From: Actinomadura rudentiformis
Lineage (GTDB): Bacteria > Actinomycetota > Actinomycetes > Streptosporangiales > Streptosporangiaceae
Assembly (NCBI RefSeq): GCF_008923185.1
Contig: NZ_WBMT01000009.1
Coordinates: forward strand, 1 to 64,000
DNA length: 64,000 nt
Direction: 5' to 3'
Shown here: piece by piece, positions 48,686 to 57,691 of the stretch
Layout: every line of letters begins with the position of its first letter
How positions within the stretch are numbered: the stretch's first letter is position 1
Notes under the pieces: generated by a model
What the model saw: only the letters and a program-made list of their open reading frames with translations
What the model was told of the DNA's origin: nothing
Database searches by the model: none
Made by a program: the position numbers and the translations under genes

Positions 48686-49297
48686 TTACGGGGCACTCTG
48701 GGACGAGGCGACGATCTCGGCGGCCAGGGTCCGTGCGGTGTCGGAGTCGGGACCGGGCTGGGGCACGAAGACGGCGGCGCGGTAGTAGCGGAGCTCCTGG
48801 ATGCTCTCCGTGATGTCGGCGAGCGCCCGGTGGCCGCCCTTCTTCTCGGGGCTGGCGAAGTAGACCCGGGGGTACCAGCGCCGGGCGAGTTCCTTGATGC
48901 TGGACACGTCGACCATGCGGTAGTGCAGGTGGGAGTCCAGGGCGGGCATGTCTCGAGCCAGGAAGGAGCGGTCGGTGGCGATCGAGTTGCCGCAGAGCGG
49001 GGCCTTCTTGGCGTCGCGGACGTGCTTGCGGATATAGCGCAGGACGGTGTCCTCGGCCTCCGCGAGCGTCACGCCGCCGGAGAGCACGTCGAGCAGGCCA
49101 GAGGTGGTGTGCATGTCGCGCACCACCTTGGACATCTGTGCGAGGGCCTCCTGCGGCGGCTTGATCACCACGTCGACGCCCTCGTCGAGGATGGTGAGCT
49201 CACTGTCGGTTACCAGCGCGGCTATCTCGATCAACGCGTCATTACGCAGGTCGAGCCCGGTCATTTCACAGTCAATCCATACGAGCCGCTCGTTCAT
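48686..49297 (-). CDS. orn: oligoribonuclease
   Basis: The 203-residue DEDDh exonuclease shows ERLVWIDCEMTGLDLRNDAL (ExoI), CGNSIATDRSFLARDMPALD (ExoII) and HRALADITESIQELRYYR (ExoIII with His). It degrades 2-5 nt RNAs and pGpG to mononucleotides. ATG 49297 begins MNERLVWIDCEM, the conserved start. Adjacency to tRNA-His is common in actinobacteria. Confidence 0.95.
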   Translation of the reverse strand: MNERLVWIDCEMTGLDLRNDALIEIAALVTDSELTILDEGVDVVIKPPQEALAQMSKVVRDMHTTSGLLDVLSGGVTLAEAEDTVLRYIRKHVRDAKKAPLCGNSIATDRSFLARDMPALDSHLHYRMVDVSSIKELARRWYPRVYFASPEKKGGHRALADITESIQELRYYRAAVFVPQPGPDSDTARTLAAEIVASSQSAP

Positions 49298-49332
49298 GGG
49301 TTTCACCCTACGACCATGAACGACTCCGCGGG

Positions 49333-50247
49333 TCATCGAGCTTTGATCGAGTTGACCAGCAGGTCGAGGTCGCCTCCGTTCGAATGGCTGTCGGGGACGG
49401 AGATGAAAACCGTGCTGGGGCGGTTTCCGGCCCCCCGGTCGATAACGATCATCACGGCGGTCTCGCTGCGGAAGTTCCAGCCTCGGGACCGCGCCTGCGG
49501 GAAGTCCAGCCGGAACCGCAGGTACCAGGCGGAGTTGCCGCCGACAGTGTGCGCGCGGGATTCGAGGTCGTGGCGCGTATGGGAGGGATACGCGCCGCGT
49601 GGCTCCGGCTCGGCCTCGATGGTCTTGGCCAGGGTGGTCGTCGCGCTCGCCAGGTCCTGAGTGCCGTTGTACGTGATGGAGCTCGGCAGGCGGCCCGTAT
49701 AGGCGTTGGCGTAGTAGCTCTGAGTCCCGTCGTACTTCTCCTGAACGACGGCGAGTTCGGCCCACGTGAAGCCGTACATGTTTCTGAATCCGGCGTCGGG
49801 GCCGAGTTGTTCCCACGACCAGTCGCCACCGAGCCGTACGAGACTCAACCCGGCCTGATCGTCGTTGATCTCCCCGGTCACCGGCGACCGCGCCGCCGAC
49901 CGCGTGGTGGGCGTGGACGTAGGCGAGGTCTCGCCCTCCATCACCCCCACCACGATCCCTACCACCAAGATCAGAACGACCAGAAGGGCGCCGCCGCCGA
50001 TCAGCCCCCACAGCAGGCCCTTGTTGCTCCCCTGCCTCGCCGGCGGGGGTGGTTGCCAGGGCTGGGGAGTCGACCAGGGGCGAGGTTGTGGAGCGGCCCA
50101 AGGCTGCGGGGTGGTGGGGCTGCGGGGAGCCTCCCACGCGTCAGTGGGCTGGGAGGCCTGGGTCCACTGGGCGCCATTCCAGTACCGCAACAGACCCGGC
50201 GTGCCGTACGGGTCGCGGTACCAGCCCGGTGGGGACTGACCGCTCAT
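49333..50247 (-). CDS. DUF2510 single-pass membrane protein
   Basis: The 304-residue protein begins with a DUF2510 unit (GWYRDPYGTPGLLRYWNGAQ, WTQ), then a Pro/Gln-rich linker, one membrane helix (LLWGLIGGGALLVVLILVVG, about residues 79-100) and an outer domain of about 190 residues. The short DUF2510 domain is cytoplasmic. Function is unknown. Confidence 0.82.
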   Translation of the reverse strand: MSGQSPPGWYRDPYGTPGLLRYWNGAQWTQASQPTDAWEAPRSPTTPQPWAAPQPRPWSTPQPWQPPPPARQGSNKGLLWGLIGGGALLVVLILVVGIVVGVMEGETSPTSTPTTRSAARSPVTGEINDDQAGLSLVRLGGDWSWEQLGPDAGFRNMYGFTWAELAVVQEKYDGTQSYYANAYTGRLPSSITYNGTQDLASATTTLAKTIEAEPEPRGAYPSHTRHDLESRAHTVGGNSAWYLRFRLDFPQARSRGWNFRSETAVMIVIDRGAGNRPSTVFISVPDSHSNGGDLDLLVNSIKAR

Positions 50248-50369
50248 TACCTGAGTATGTGCGAACCACCAGGCGATGAGTACACCCCGGCCACGTCCTC
50301 ACCTGGCCGCTTCCGACAGTCATCTCCGCGCCCTCATCTGCACCATGCCGCTGGGGCATGTGTGGCGGC

Positions 50370-50610
50370 CGGGCTGGGGTGCCGGCCGGGCCGGGGTGCC
50401 GGCCGGGCCGGGGTGCCGGCCGGGCTGGGTGGCGTTCGGGCAGGGGGTGCCGATCGGGCTGGAGGTGCCGGCCGGGCTGGGATGGCGTTCGGGCTAGGGG
50501 TGCTGGCGGGCTGGGTGACGGTCGGGCGGGGTGCCGGTGGGGCAGGGTGCCGATCGGGCTGGAGGTGCCGGTCGGGCAGGTGGCGGTGGGTGGGGATGTG
50601 GGTTGGTTGG
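50370..50610. repeat. degenerate G-rich minisatellite
   Basis: Units of about 15-20 bases built on GGGCYGGGGTGCCGGCCG are repeated with drift, first near-perfect (50372-50430) and then increasingly varied. The plus strand is very G-rich. No gene lies in 50248-50619. Confidence 0.8.
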
Positions 50611-50619
50611 GGGGTTGGT

Positions 50620-51291
50620 TCAGGGGGTGGCATGGGTGGGGTTGGGGCGGTCTGTCACGTGGGGCGGGACGGGGATGCCGGGGCGGAGGTTTGGGTCGGG
50701 GATGGGGGTGCCGAACACCTGGTGGACTGGGACGACACCGGCCCAGACGTCCAGGGCGTAGTCCTCATCGTCGTCGGAGGGCGGTGCGTTCCGGACCTTG
50801 ACCGAGGCTTCCTCCAGGGAAAGGGCCAGAACGGTGGTGGCCGCGAGTTCCTTGCGCGTGGGCTGCCGGACCACGTCCCACTGGCCGGGGGCCAGCTGCT
50901 CGGAGACCGCCCGGAGGGCCGCGAGCTTTTCGTCCGGATCCGTGACCGGCCTTGGCGTGCCGTAGATGATCGCGCTTCGGTAGTTCATGGAGTGGTGGAA
51001 CATAGAGCGGGCCAGGACGAGCCCGTCCAGATGCGTGATGGTCACGCAGATCTCCTGGTCCCGGCCGGCGATCAGGCTCCGGGCGCCGGTCGAGCCATGG
51101 ATGTAGAGGGTGTCGCCGTCCCGCCCGTACCCCGTCGGGATCACGCGGGGCGAGCCGTTCACCACGACACCGAGATGGCAGATCAGGCCGCCGTCGAGCA
51201 CCTCGTACAGGCTTGCGCGGTCGGTGAGCCCGCGTTCGCTCAGGCGTCCGAGGCGGGTGCGGTCGGTGGAGGACAGTGGTGTCGCGTTCAT
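50620..51291 (-). CDS. pyridoxamine 5'-phosphate oxidase family flavoprotein
   Basis: The 223-residue protein has the split-barrel flavin fold: LICHLGVVVNGSPRVIPTGY, GDTLYIHGSTGARSLIAG and VLARSMFHHSMNYRSAIIYG, with a C-terminal part ending in a Pro-rich tail. Members bind FMN or related cofactors and often detoxify small molecules. It is divergent from a MocR-type regulator, the common arrangement for this family. The tail is encoded beside the G-rich minisatellite. Confidence 0.88.
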   Translation of the reverse strand: MNATPLSSTDRTRLGRLSERGLTDRASLYEVLDGGLICHLGVVVNGSPRVIPTGYGRDGDTLYIHGSTGARSLIAGRDQEICVTITHLDGLVLARSMFHHSMNYRSAIIYGTPRPVTDPDEKLAALRAVSEQLAPGQWDVVRQPTRKELAATTVLALSLEEASVKVRNAPPSDDDEDYALDVWAGVVPVHQVFGTPIPDPNLRPGIPVPPHVTDRPNPTHATP

Positions 51292-51312
51292 GGGGCCCTA
51301 CGCTAGAGGGCG

Positions 51313-51336
51313 AGTGGCCTGGCCAGTAGGGCCACT
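51313..51336. promoter_or_regulatory. inverted repeat operator between PNPOx-like and MocR genes
   Basis: AGTGGCC at 51313 and GGCCACT at 51330 form a perfect inverted pair with a 10-bp spacer that itself contains TGGCCAGTA. It sits in the short gap between the divergent genes, where the MocR regulator should bind. Confidence 0.65.
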
Positions 51337-51359
51337 TGGTGAAGATATCGGGAGACCAC

Positions 51360-52739
51360 TTGACGACGCTCGATCTGCCGCTCACGGTGGACCGTTCCGC
51401 CGAGGAGCCGCTGACCGCGCAGCTCACCGGCCAACTCCGCGCCGCCATGAGGGAAGGGCGCCTCGCTGCGGGCGAGCGCCTGCCCTCCAGCCGGTCGATG
51501 GCCAGTGTGCTCGGCGTCAGCCGGACCGTCGTGACCGAGGCGTACGAGCAGTTGTACGCCGAAGGCTGGCTTGAGGGCCGGCACGGATCAGGCACCTACG
51601 TCACCGAGATCAGTGCCGCTCAGCCACCTCATCCGATCTCCGAGATCCAGGGACCCGAGACCCCGGAGAGCGCGGGGCGGCGCGGAATGATCGACCTGCG
51701 CCCCGGAGTCGCCTGGATCGGTGGTCTCGACACGCCCGCGTGGCGTCGCGCCTGGCGGCTGGCCGCCATGGTGGCGCCCGCCGCCCGCCCCGATCCGCAC
51801 GGGCTGCCTGGCTTGCGCGCCCTCCTTGCCGACTATGTGCGCCGGAGCCGCGGTGTGGCGTGCGCTCCTGAACGGCTGCTGATCACGCGAGGTTCGACCA
51901 ATGGACTGGACCTGCTGGCGGCCACGATCCTGCGGCCGGGCGACCGCGTCGGGATGGAGGACCCCGGCTACGGCAAGGCCCGCTCGGTGCTCACCGCCCG
52001 TGGCGCCGAACTGGTGCCCTGTCCGGTCGACGAGCACGGCCTGATCGTCGAGGACCTCCCGGATGATCTGCGCCTGGTCTACACGACGCCGTCCCACCAA
52101 TACCCGCTGGGTGGCGTGTTGCCGGTGCCGCGCCGCCAGGCACTGCTGTCCTGGGCTCGCCGCACCGGCGCGCTGATCGCGGAGGACGACTACGACGGGG
52201 AGTTCCGGTACGACGTCGCGCCGCTGCCCGCGCTGTACGGGCTGGACCCGGACGTGGTCGTCTACCTCGGCACCACGTCCAAGATCCTCACCTCGGACGT
52301 CGGGGTCGGCTGGCTGGTCGCCCGTCCCGATCTCGTGGAGGCGGTCGCCCGCCGGCGGGCCGATTTCAACGACCGCACGGCCGCCGTCCCCCAGGAGGCC
52401 CTGCGTCTCCTTCTCGAACGCGGTGATCTGGAACGGTACGTACGCCGCATGAGGGCCGAGTACGCGCGCCGCCGGGCGGTCGTCGCCGAAGCCCTGCACG
52501 GCCTGCGCCTGCGCGGTGATACCGCCGGCCTGCACCTCGTCGTCGAACTGCCCGCCGGGGAGACCGATCGCATCGTCGCGGAGGCAGCCGAACGCGGCGT
52601 CCTGCTCGACACCCTCGAACGCCACCACGCCGGCACCCCGACCGTCTTCGGCCTGGTGATCGGGTATGGCTCCGCCGCCAACCTGACCGACCTCAAAACC
52701 GCCTGCACCCTGATCCGAGCCCTCGCCGCCGCCCCATGA
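51360..52739 (+). CDS. MocR/PdxR family GntR-aminotransferase regulator
   Basis: The protein joins an N-terminal GntR winged helix (EEPLTAQLTGQLRAAMREGR, LPSSRSMASVLGVSRTVVTE) to a fold-type I aminotransferase domain with GSTNGLDLLAATILRPGDRV, DPGYGKARSV, YTTPSHQYPLGGVLPV, AEDDYDGEFRY and GTTSKIL, where Lys should bind PLP. TTG 51360 (459 residues) is preferred because GGGAGA lies just upstream and the operator would otherwise overlap the coding region; TTG 51336 or GTG 51339 are alternatives. Confidence 0.88.
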   Translation: MTTLDLPLTVDRSAEEPLTAQLTGQLRAAMREGRLAAGERLPSSRSMASVLGVSRTVVTEAYEQLYAEGWLEGRHGSGTYVTEISAAQPPHPISEIQGPETPESAGRRGMIDLRPGVAWIGGLDTPAWRRAWRLAAMVAPAARPDPHGLPGLRALLADYVRRSRGVACAPERLLITRGSTNGLDLLAATILRPGDRVGMEDPGYGKARSVLTARGAELVPCPVDEHGLIVEDLPDDLRLVYTTPSHQYPLGGVLPVPRRQALLSWARRTGALIAEDDYDGEFRYDVAPLPALYGLDPDVVVYLGTTSKILTSDVGVGWLVARPDLVEAVARRRADFNDRTAAVPQEALRLLLERGDLERYVRRMRAEYARRRAVVAEALHGLRLRGDTAGLHLVVELPAGETDRIVAEAAERGVLLDTLERHHAGTPTVFGLVIGYGSAANLTDLKTACTLIRALAAAP

Positions 52740-52927
52740 CACGCACAAGCCTGCCCCTGACACGCGATAGCTCCCCGTGGCACGCGGCGGCCCCGTCCCC
52801 TAACACGCGACTGCCCGCCTCGTGGTAGGCAGTGGCTTACCTCCTGCACGCGACCGTCCGCTTCCTATACGTGACGATCCGGCTCCTGCGCGGGGCAGCT
52901 CGCCCCTTGGCTTGGGGCGGCCCACGT

Positions 52928-53245
52928 CATGCCACGTGACGGCTCCGCCCCTTGGCATGTGACGGCTCGCTTCTTGGCGTGTGGCGGCTCCGCCCTTTGG
53001 CGCGTGGCGGCTCGCTTCTTGGCGCGTGGCGGCTCCGCCCCTTCGCGCGTGGCGGCTGGCTTCTTTGCGCGTGGCGGCTCCGCCTCTTGGTTTGTGGTGG
53101 TCCGCTTCTTGGCGCGTGGCGGCTCCGCCCCTTCGCGCGTGGCGGCTGGCCTCTTGGCACGTGACGGCTCCGCCCTCGGCACGTTGCGGCTCGCTTCTTG
53201 CCACGTGGCAGCTCGCCTCTTGGCGAGTGGCGGCCTGCCTCCTGC
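52928..53245. repeat. minisatellite of about 20-24-bp units (CGTGGCGGCTCCGCCC family)
   Basis: About thirteen units alternate between GTGGCGGCTCCGCCCCTT and GTGGCGGCTCGCTTCTTG forms. Both strands are open for long stretches, which produces artificial frames rich in Ala/Pro/Arg/Lys. No gene is called in 52740-53310. Confidence 0.82.
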
Positions 53246-53310
53246 ATGTGGCGGGTCGGCTTGGTGACCGAGCGCCTAACTCCGCGGCCTGTCGTGGGAC
53301 GCCCGTGCGT

Positions 53311-54060
53311 TCAGCGGCGGGCTGGTTCGGCGGGGCGGGCCGGGTCTGGGCTGCGGGTGGGGTCGGGAGCTCGGGTCGGGTCGACGGGGCGCGGAGGGTC
53401 GGGGGTGTGGGCCGGGTCGGTCACGACTCGTACCAGTTCGGCGGGCCGGGGGAGGCGTGTGGGAGGCCGGGCGTTCTCCTGGTTGAGGGCGGGGCGGGGT
53501 CTGGGGATGGTGGCGACCGGCGTGTCGGGGCCGGTGACGCGGCGGATGTCGATGCCGCCCGGGTCGGGGCGGTTGGCGCCGGGGACCTGGGAGGCGCCGA
53601 AGTGGCCGCCGCGGGACCAGTCCCGGCGGCTGCGGCTGGAGTGGTACGACTGGGGGGACGGGAGCGGCGGGCCGGCGGGCCAGCGGCGGGTCACGCCCCA
53701 GGAGTCGAGCCATCGCATGATCGGGTCGAGGCCGGTGAGCAGGGTGTTGGTGAACGGGTCGCGGGCGTGGCCGACCACCATGATCTGAACGTTCACTCGC
53801 CCTTCCCGGCCCACATCGCCGAGCAGCGGGGCGGCCCGGGTGATCGGCACCGACTGGATGATCTCGCCGGAGCACGGGTTCCACACCACGTGGGCGGCGC
53901 GGCCCTCCCGGAGGAGGTCGGCGGCCACCGACCGGGCCGAGACGGTACGCGGGTCGGATTCGCTGCTGAACCAGGAGACGCGGGGAGCACCTCCCCTCAA
54001 CGCTCCGCCGTCCTTCTGCGCCGGCATGCGTCCGACTCCCGGCAGCCATGCGTCGGCCAC
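53311..54060 (-). CDS. amidase-2/peptidoglycan-recognition-like protein
   Basis: From GTG 54060 the protein has 249 residues. VSWFSSESDP, AAHVVWNPCSGEIIQSVPIT and GGHFGASQVPGANRPDPGGI follow the order of an N-acetylmuramoyl-L-alanine amidase domain (amidase_2), but the usual metal-binding His pairs are not obvious, so it may bind without cutting. No signal peptide is seen. The C-terminal 60 residues are Pro/Arg/Asp-rich repeats (DPTRSPDPARPAEP). Function is inferred weakly. Confidence 0.6.
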   Translation of the reverse strand: MADAWLPGVGRMPAQKDGGALRGGAPRVSWFSSESDPRTVSARSVAADLLREGRAAHVVWNPCSGEIIQSVPITRAAPLLGDVGREGRVNVQIMVVGHARDPFTNTLLTGLDPIMRWLDSWGVTRRWPAGPPLPSPQSYHSSRSRRDWSRGGHFGASQVPGANRPDPGGIDIRRVTGPDTPVATIPRPRPALNQENARPPTRLPRPAELVRVVTDPAHTPDPPRPVDPTRAPDPTRSPDPARPAEPARR

Positions 54061-54452
54061 GGTACGTCCCCCCCAATCGGGCGGTCTAGCCCCGAATTGG
54101 TCTAGTCCTCTGTTCGTAGCCCGGCGAGACCTGCAAGTCCAGCCTGCCGCCGTGGGCTGGTTTCGGCGGCCGTCTGACACGACGTCCAGTAAATGTCCTT
54201 CTGATCGTGTGTCGATGCAGATGCGTACCCTTCCTGCTGCCTGAATCCACCTCCGCGATCGTGGTTCCTCAAGAACCTTGAGCCATGGTCGCAGAATGAA
54301 CGGTATTCGCCCAGATGGGAAGTATGATCACGAGACGTGGTGGACGCCGGGTAGCGGCCGGAAGTGGCCGACGAGTTACGTTCTGTACCGCTGAGGCCCA
54401 ACCCGGGGGTGCTCTTCACAGGTGAGACCGAGTCACGTTCTAATAGTGCGTC
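54061..54452. other. divergent intergenic region
   Basis: No gene is supported. The right part contains ACGTTCTG and ACGTTCTAATA, two similar AT-richer stretches near 54377 and 54434, the second 20 bases before the phosphotransferase start; these may be promoter or operator elements. Confidence 0.45.
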
Positions 54453-55538
54453 ATGACCGTTGACGCTGAACTTCCGGCCGGAGTCCCCGGCATCGACGTA
54501 CCCCGCCTGGCGGACTGGCTGGCGCACGCCCTCCCCGGGTCCGGACGGATCACCGCGATCGATCTGATCGCGGGCGGGCGGTCGAACCTGACCTACGGGA
54601 TCACCTTGTCGGGCGGCCGCAGGATCGTGCTGCGGAGGCCTCCGCTCGGGCACGTTCTGCCGACGGCTCACGACATGAGCCGCGAGTACAAGGTCCTGTC
54701 GGCGCTGGGGGCGGGCAGCACGGTCCCCGTGCCCACCACGCTGGCGTTCTGCGAGGACGAGGACGTCATCGGGGCGCGGTTCTACCTCATGGACTACGTC
54801 GAGGGACGCGTCCTCCGTACACGCGAGGACGCCGACGACATCACGCCTGAACAAGCCGGGCAGCTGAGTGAACGCCTGGCCGAGGCGCTCGCCGCGATCC
54901 ACCTGGTGGACGTGGAGGCGGTCGGGCTGGGCGACTTCGGGCGGCCAAGCGGATACATGGCGCGCCAGCTCAAGCGTTGGGGCAAGCAGTGGGACAGCTC
55001 GCAGGAGGCCATCCGGGCCGGCGGCGCGACACATGAGGTGCCGGAGTACGACCGGCTCGCGGCCCGCCTTGCCGAACGACTCCCGGCCGATGGTCTGGCG
55101 CGGCTGGTCCATGGCGACTTCCGACTGGACAACGCCCTCGCCCGCCTGGAGCCGCGCCCTGAGATCGCCGCCGTGGTCGACTGGGAGATGTCCACTCTCG
55201 GCGACCCGCTCTCGGACCTCGGCCTGACGCTTGTGTACTGGGCCGAGGCCGGTGACCCCGAGGCTCTCCCGGTCGGCGCCACCATCACGTCTGCGCCTGG
55301 GTTCCACACAAGGCGCGAGTTCGCCGAACGCTATGCCGCGCTTACCGGTTTCGACTTGGGCGCGCTCGACTTCTATGTGGCGTTCGCCTGCTTCAAGCTC
55401 GCCGTCATCCTGGAAGGCATCCACGCCCGCTTCCTACAGAACGCGACCGTAGGCGAGGGCTTCGACACCATTGGCGATGCCGTCCCTGTCCTGGTAAACC
55501 GCGCCCACCAAATCCTGGACACAGGCTCCGCCTGGTAG
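54453..55538 (+). CDS. phosphotransferase family protein (APH/ACAD10-type kinase fold)
   Basis: The 361-residue protein has an aminoglycoside-phosphotransferase-like kinase fold: IAGGRSNLTYGITLSGGRRI, HVLPTAHDMSREYKVLSALG, catalytic loop LVHGDFRLDN and metal-binding VVDWEMSTLGDP. The HVLPTAHDM-type sequence is typical of homologues of the ACAD10 kinase domain, which act near fatty acid metabolism rather than on antibiotics. ATG 54453 is the conserved start. Confidence 0.88.
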   Translation: MTVDAELPAGVPGIDVPRLADWLAHALPGSGRITAIDLIAGGRSNLTYGITLSGGRRIVLRRPPLGHVLPTAHDMSREYKVLSALGAGSTVPVPTTLAFCEDEDVIGARFYLMDYVEGRVLRTREDADDITPEQAGQLSERLAEALAAIHLVDVEAVGLGDFGRPSGYMARQLKRWGKQWDSSQEAIRAGGATHEVPEYDRLAARLAERLPADGLARLVHGDFRLDNALARLEPRPEIAAVVDWEMSTLGDPLSDLGLTLVYWAEAGDPEALPVGATITSAPGFHTRREFAERYAALTGFDLGALDFYVAFACFKLAVILEGIHARFLQNATVGEGFDTIGDAVPVLVNRAHQILDTGSAW

Positions 55539-55546
55539 ACCCCAAC

Positions 55547-55638
55547 GGAACGGCTGCAGCGCTACGGACAGCTGCCGCGTTGACGGAACAGCTGTAGGGC
55601 TAACGGAACGGCTGCAGCGGCTACGGAAAGGCTGCAGG
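55547..55638. repeat. minisatellite of ACGGAACGGCTGCAGCG units, left part
   Basis: Five units of 19-20 bases, such as ACGGAACGGCTGCAGCGCT, ACGGACAGCTGCCGCGTTG and ACGGAACAGCTGTAGGGCTA, run up to the left end of the transposon-like unit. The same family resumes at 60917. Confidence 0.85.
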
Positions 55639-55639
55639 A

Positions 55640-56688
55640 CTAACTGTATTGACCCGCAGGGTTTGCTGACGCGACTGATGGGTGGTTGACCATCGAGTGC
55701 GGTGTGGCATCGGTGGTGGTTGCAGGTGTGGAGGAAGTCCGCCAGGGCTTTGGTGCGTTCGGCGTTGCTGGAATACGGGCGTACGTAGGCCCACTCGTCG
55801 AGCAGGGTGCGATTTGGGCGCTCGACCTTGCCGTTCGTCTGCGGGCGATAGGGGCGCGTGCGCTTATGGGTGATCCCGGCGGCGCTGAGAGTCTGGGCGA
55901 ATAGCCGGGATCTGTAGCAGGAGCCGTTGTCTGTGAGGACGCGCTCGACGGTGATGCCGTGCGCGGCGAAGAAGGCGTTCGCGCGCTGCCAGAATGCGGA
56001 GGCGGTCTCCTTGCGTTCGTCGGTCAGGACCTCGCTGTAGGCGAGCCGGGAGTGATCGTCGATGGCTGTGTGGACGAAGCTGTAGCCGATCGCGGGGCTG
56101 CCGCCCCTGGCGGGCGTCGTTTGTGGCCTGCCGGTTGCTGGTTGCCTGTTGGCGGGGCATGATCCGGTATCCGCCACCGTCGGGGATGTTGCCGAGCTTC
56201 TTGATGTCGACGTGGACCAGTTCGCCGGGACGCTCGTGTTCGTAGCGGCGGATGATCTGGCCGGTGGGCCGGTCCATCCAGCGCAGTCGGTTCAGCTGGT
56301 GGCGGGTCAGGACGCGATGGACCGTCGAGCTGGGTATGCCCAGGATCGGACCGATGCGTGCGGGACCGAGTTTACGGTCGCGCCGGAGCTCGCAGATGCG
56401 GTCCTCGATGTGGGCGGAGGTGCGGTGTGGTGTGGTCAGGGGGCGACTGGAGCGGTCATGCAGCCCCTGATCGCCTTCGGCTCACCAGCGGCGGACCCAT
56501 GTGTGGGCTGTGGTGCGGGAGATGCCCATTTCGTCGGCGACGTGGGCGATGGGCCTGCCGGCGCAGACACGGAAGTGCAGGGCTACCTCTCGGTTCCTGC
56601 GAACGTGCCTCGGCCGATGGTCGTTGGTCACCCCGTCAACCACCGCCCGGGGGCCCAGCGGCGGGCCCGCCCTGGCGGGAGGAACCAT
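55640..56688 (-). pseudogene. IS481 family transposase, degenerate
   Basis: The order is as in IS481 transposases: helix-turn-helix (RPIAHVADEMGISRTTAHTW, VRRW), middle part (LNRLRWMDRPTGQIIRRYEH, ERPGELVHVDIKKLGNIPDG) and the rve DDE domain (HTAIDDHSRLAYSEVL, ERVLTDNGSCYRS, YRPQTNGKVERPNRTLLDEW). It is broken by an in-frame TGA after VRRW (about 56484), a frameshift at about 56105 and another near 55665 before the family end NPAGQYS. It cannot make an active protein without repair. Confidence 0.9.
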
Positions 56689-56694
56689 CCGTGG

Positions 56695-57564
56695 TCAATT
56701 ACGGCGGGCGGCCCAGACGGTGCGCTCGGTGCGTACCGTCAGGTCGTCGCGGCGCGCGATGCTGTGCGGGCTGCTGGTGTCGAGGAGCCGGTCGAGTGCG
56801 GTGAGGTCCTCGGAGGAGAGTCTGTCTGCGATGACGCTGCGGATGCGCTGCAGGACGCCGGTGGCGTAGCGGCCGATCGCTTCGCTGCGGGCGCCGTCGA
56901 GATTCACGGCGATGGTGCGTTCGCCCTCGATGGTGAATCCGGCGGCGGTCAGCATCGGGCCCCAGTCGGCGCCGCGGTGCGGCATGTGTTCGGCTTGGCG
57001 GCGGTCGGCTGCGGCGTGGACGCGCTCTTCCAGGCCGGGCCGTTCTGCGGGGGCGTCCGCGGGCAGGAAGCGGGGGTGGCCGGCCAGTTCGACGACGGCG
57101 AACAGGCCGCCCGGCGCGAGCGTGTCGTGGACGCTGCGCAGTGCGCGGTCGGGGTCGGCCATGTGGTGCATCGAGGCCGATGCCCAGACCAGGTCCGGTG
57201 AGCCGAGGTCGGGCCAGGCGGCTTCGTCGAGGTCGGCTTGCACGGTGCGTACGCGCTCCTGGACGCCGAGGGTGCATGCCTTGGTGCGCAGCCGCTGAAG
57301 GTGTTCGGCGGAGGTGTCGACGGCGGTGACGTGCGCGTCGGGGAAGCGGTCGATGAGGGCGAAGGTGCCCGCGCCCGTGCCGCAGCCCAGGTCCACGATG
57401 TGGTGTGGGACGGTCTGCAGCGGCAGCCATGCGGTGATGGAGGCGGTGTGCTCGGCGAGTACTTCGGCGTCCAGGTCGAGGATCTCCGCCTGGCCCTCCA
57501 TTTGCTCGTGGTGGTGACCGTGCGAAGCGCCGTGGTGGGGGGTGTGCGTGTGTGCGTGGTTCAT
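56695..57564 (-). CDS. SAM-dependent methyltransferase with His-rich N-terminus
   Basis: The 289-residue protein starts with a His-rich stretch (NHAHTHTPHHGASHGHHHEQ) and has class I motifs: HHIVDLGCGTGAGTFALIDR, VTAVDTSAEHLQRLR, VQADLDEAAWP, DLVWASASMHHMADPDRAL and LAPGGLFAVVELAG. It should methylate a small molecule. The stop codon lies in the inner IS-end-like sequence, so the last residues may have been replaced by the insertion. The His tail may bind metal. Confidence 0.85.
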   Translation of the reverse strand: MNHAHTHTPHHGASHGHHHEQMEGQAEILDLDAEVLAEHTASITAWLPLQTVPHHIVDLGCGTGAGTFALIDRFPDAHVTAVDTSAEHLQRLRTKACTLGVQERVRTVQADLDEAAWPDLGSPDLVWASASMHHMADPDRALRSVHDTLAPGGLFAVVELAGHPRFLPADAPAERPGLEERVHAAADRRQAEHMPHRGADWGPMLTAAGFTIEGERTIAVNLDGARSEAIGRYATGVLQRIRSVIADRLSSEDLTALDRLLDTSSPHSIARRDDLTVRTERTVWAARRN

Positions 57565-57691
57565 GCTCTTCACGCTAAGACGGATATGCGCCTGCGGCAC
57601 GCAGTGTCCCTGTTTACGCAAGATGATGGTCGGGGGTGCTGCCCGACGCGCAAGAGGTCGCGCCGTGGGGGCCGACGCGCGGCCCGCGCGA

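Noticed and set aside
48686..50137. Long leftward frame joining a DUF2510-region shadow to oligoribonuclease
   Set aside because: Oligoribonuclease has its conserved start at 49297; the upstream part is a frame shadow of the DUF2510 gene.
52928..53245. Possible CRISPR array
   Set aside because: Units are back to back without unique spacers and no cas gene is present; it is a minisatellite.
52981..54105. 374-codon plus-strand frame over the minisatellite and amidase-like gene
   Set aside because: It is Ala/Trp/Arg repeats followed by the antisense of a leftward gene with better coding character.
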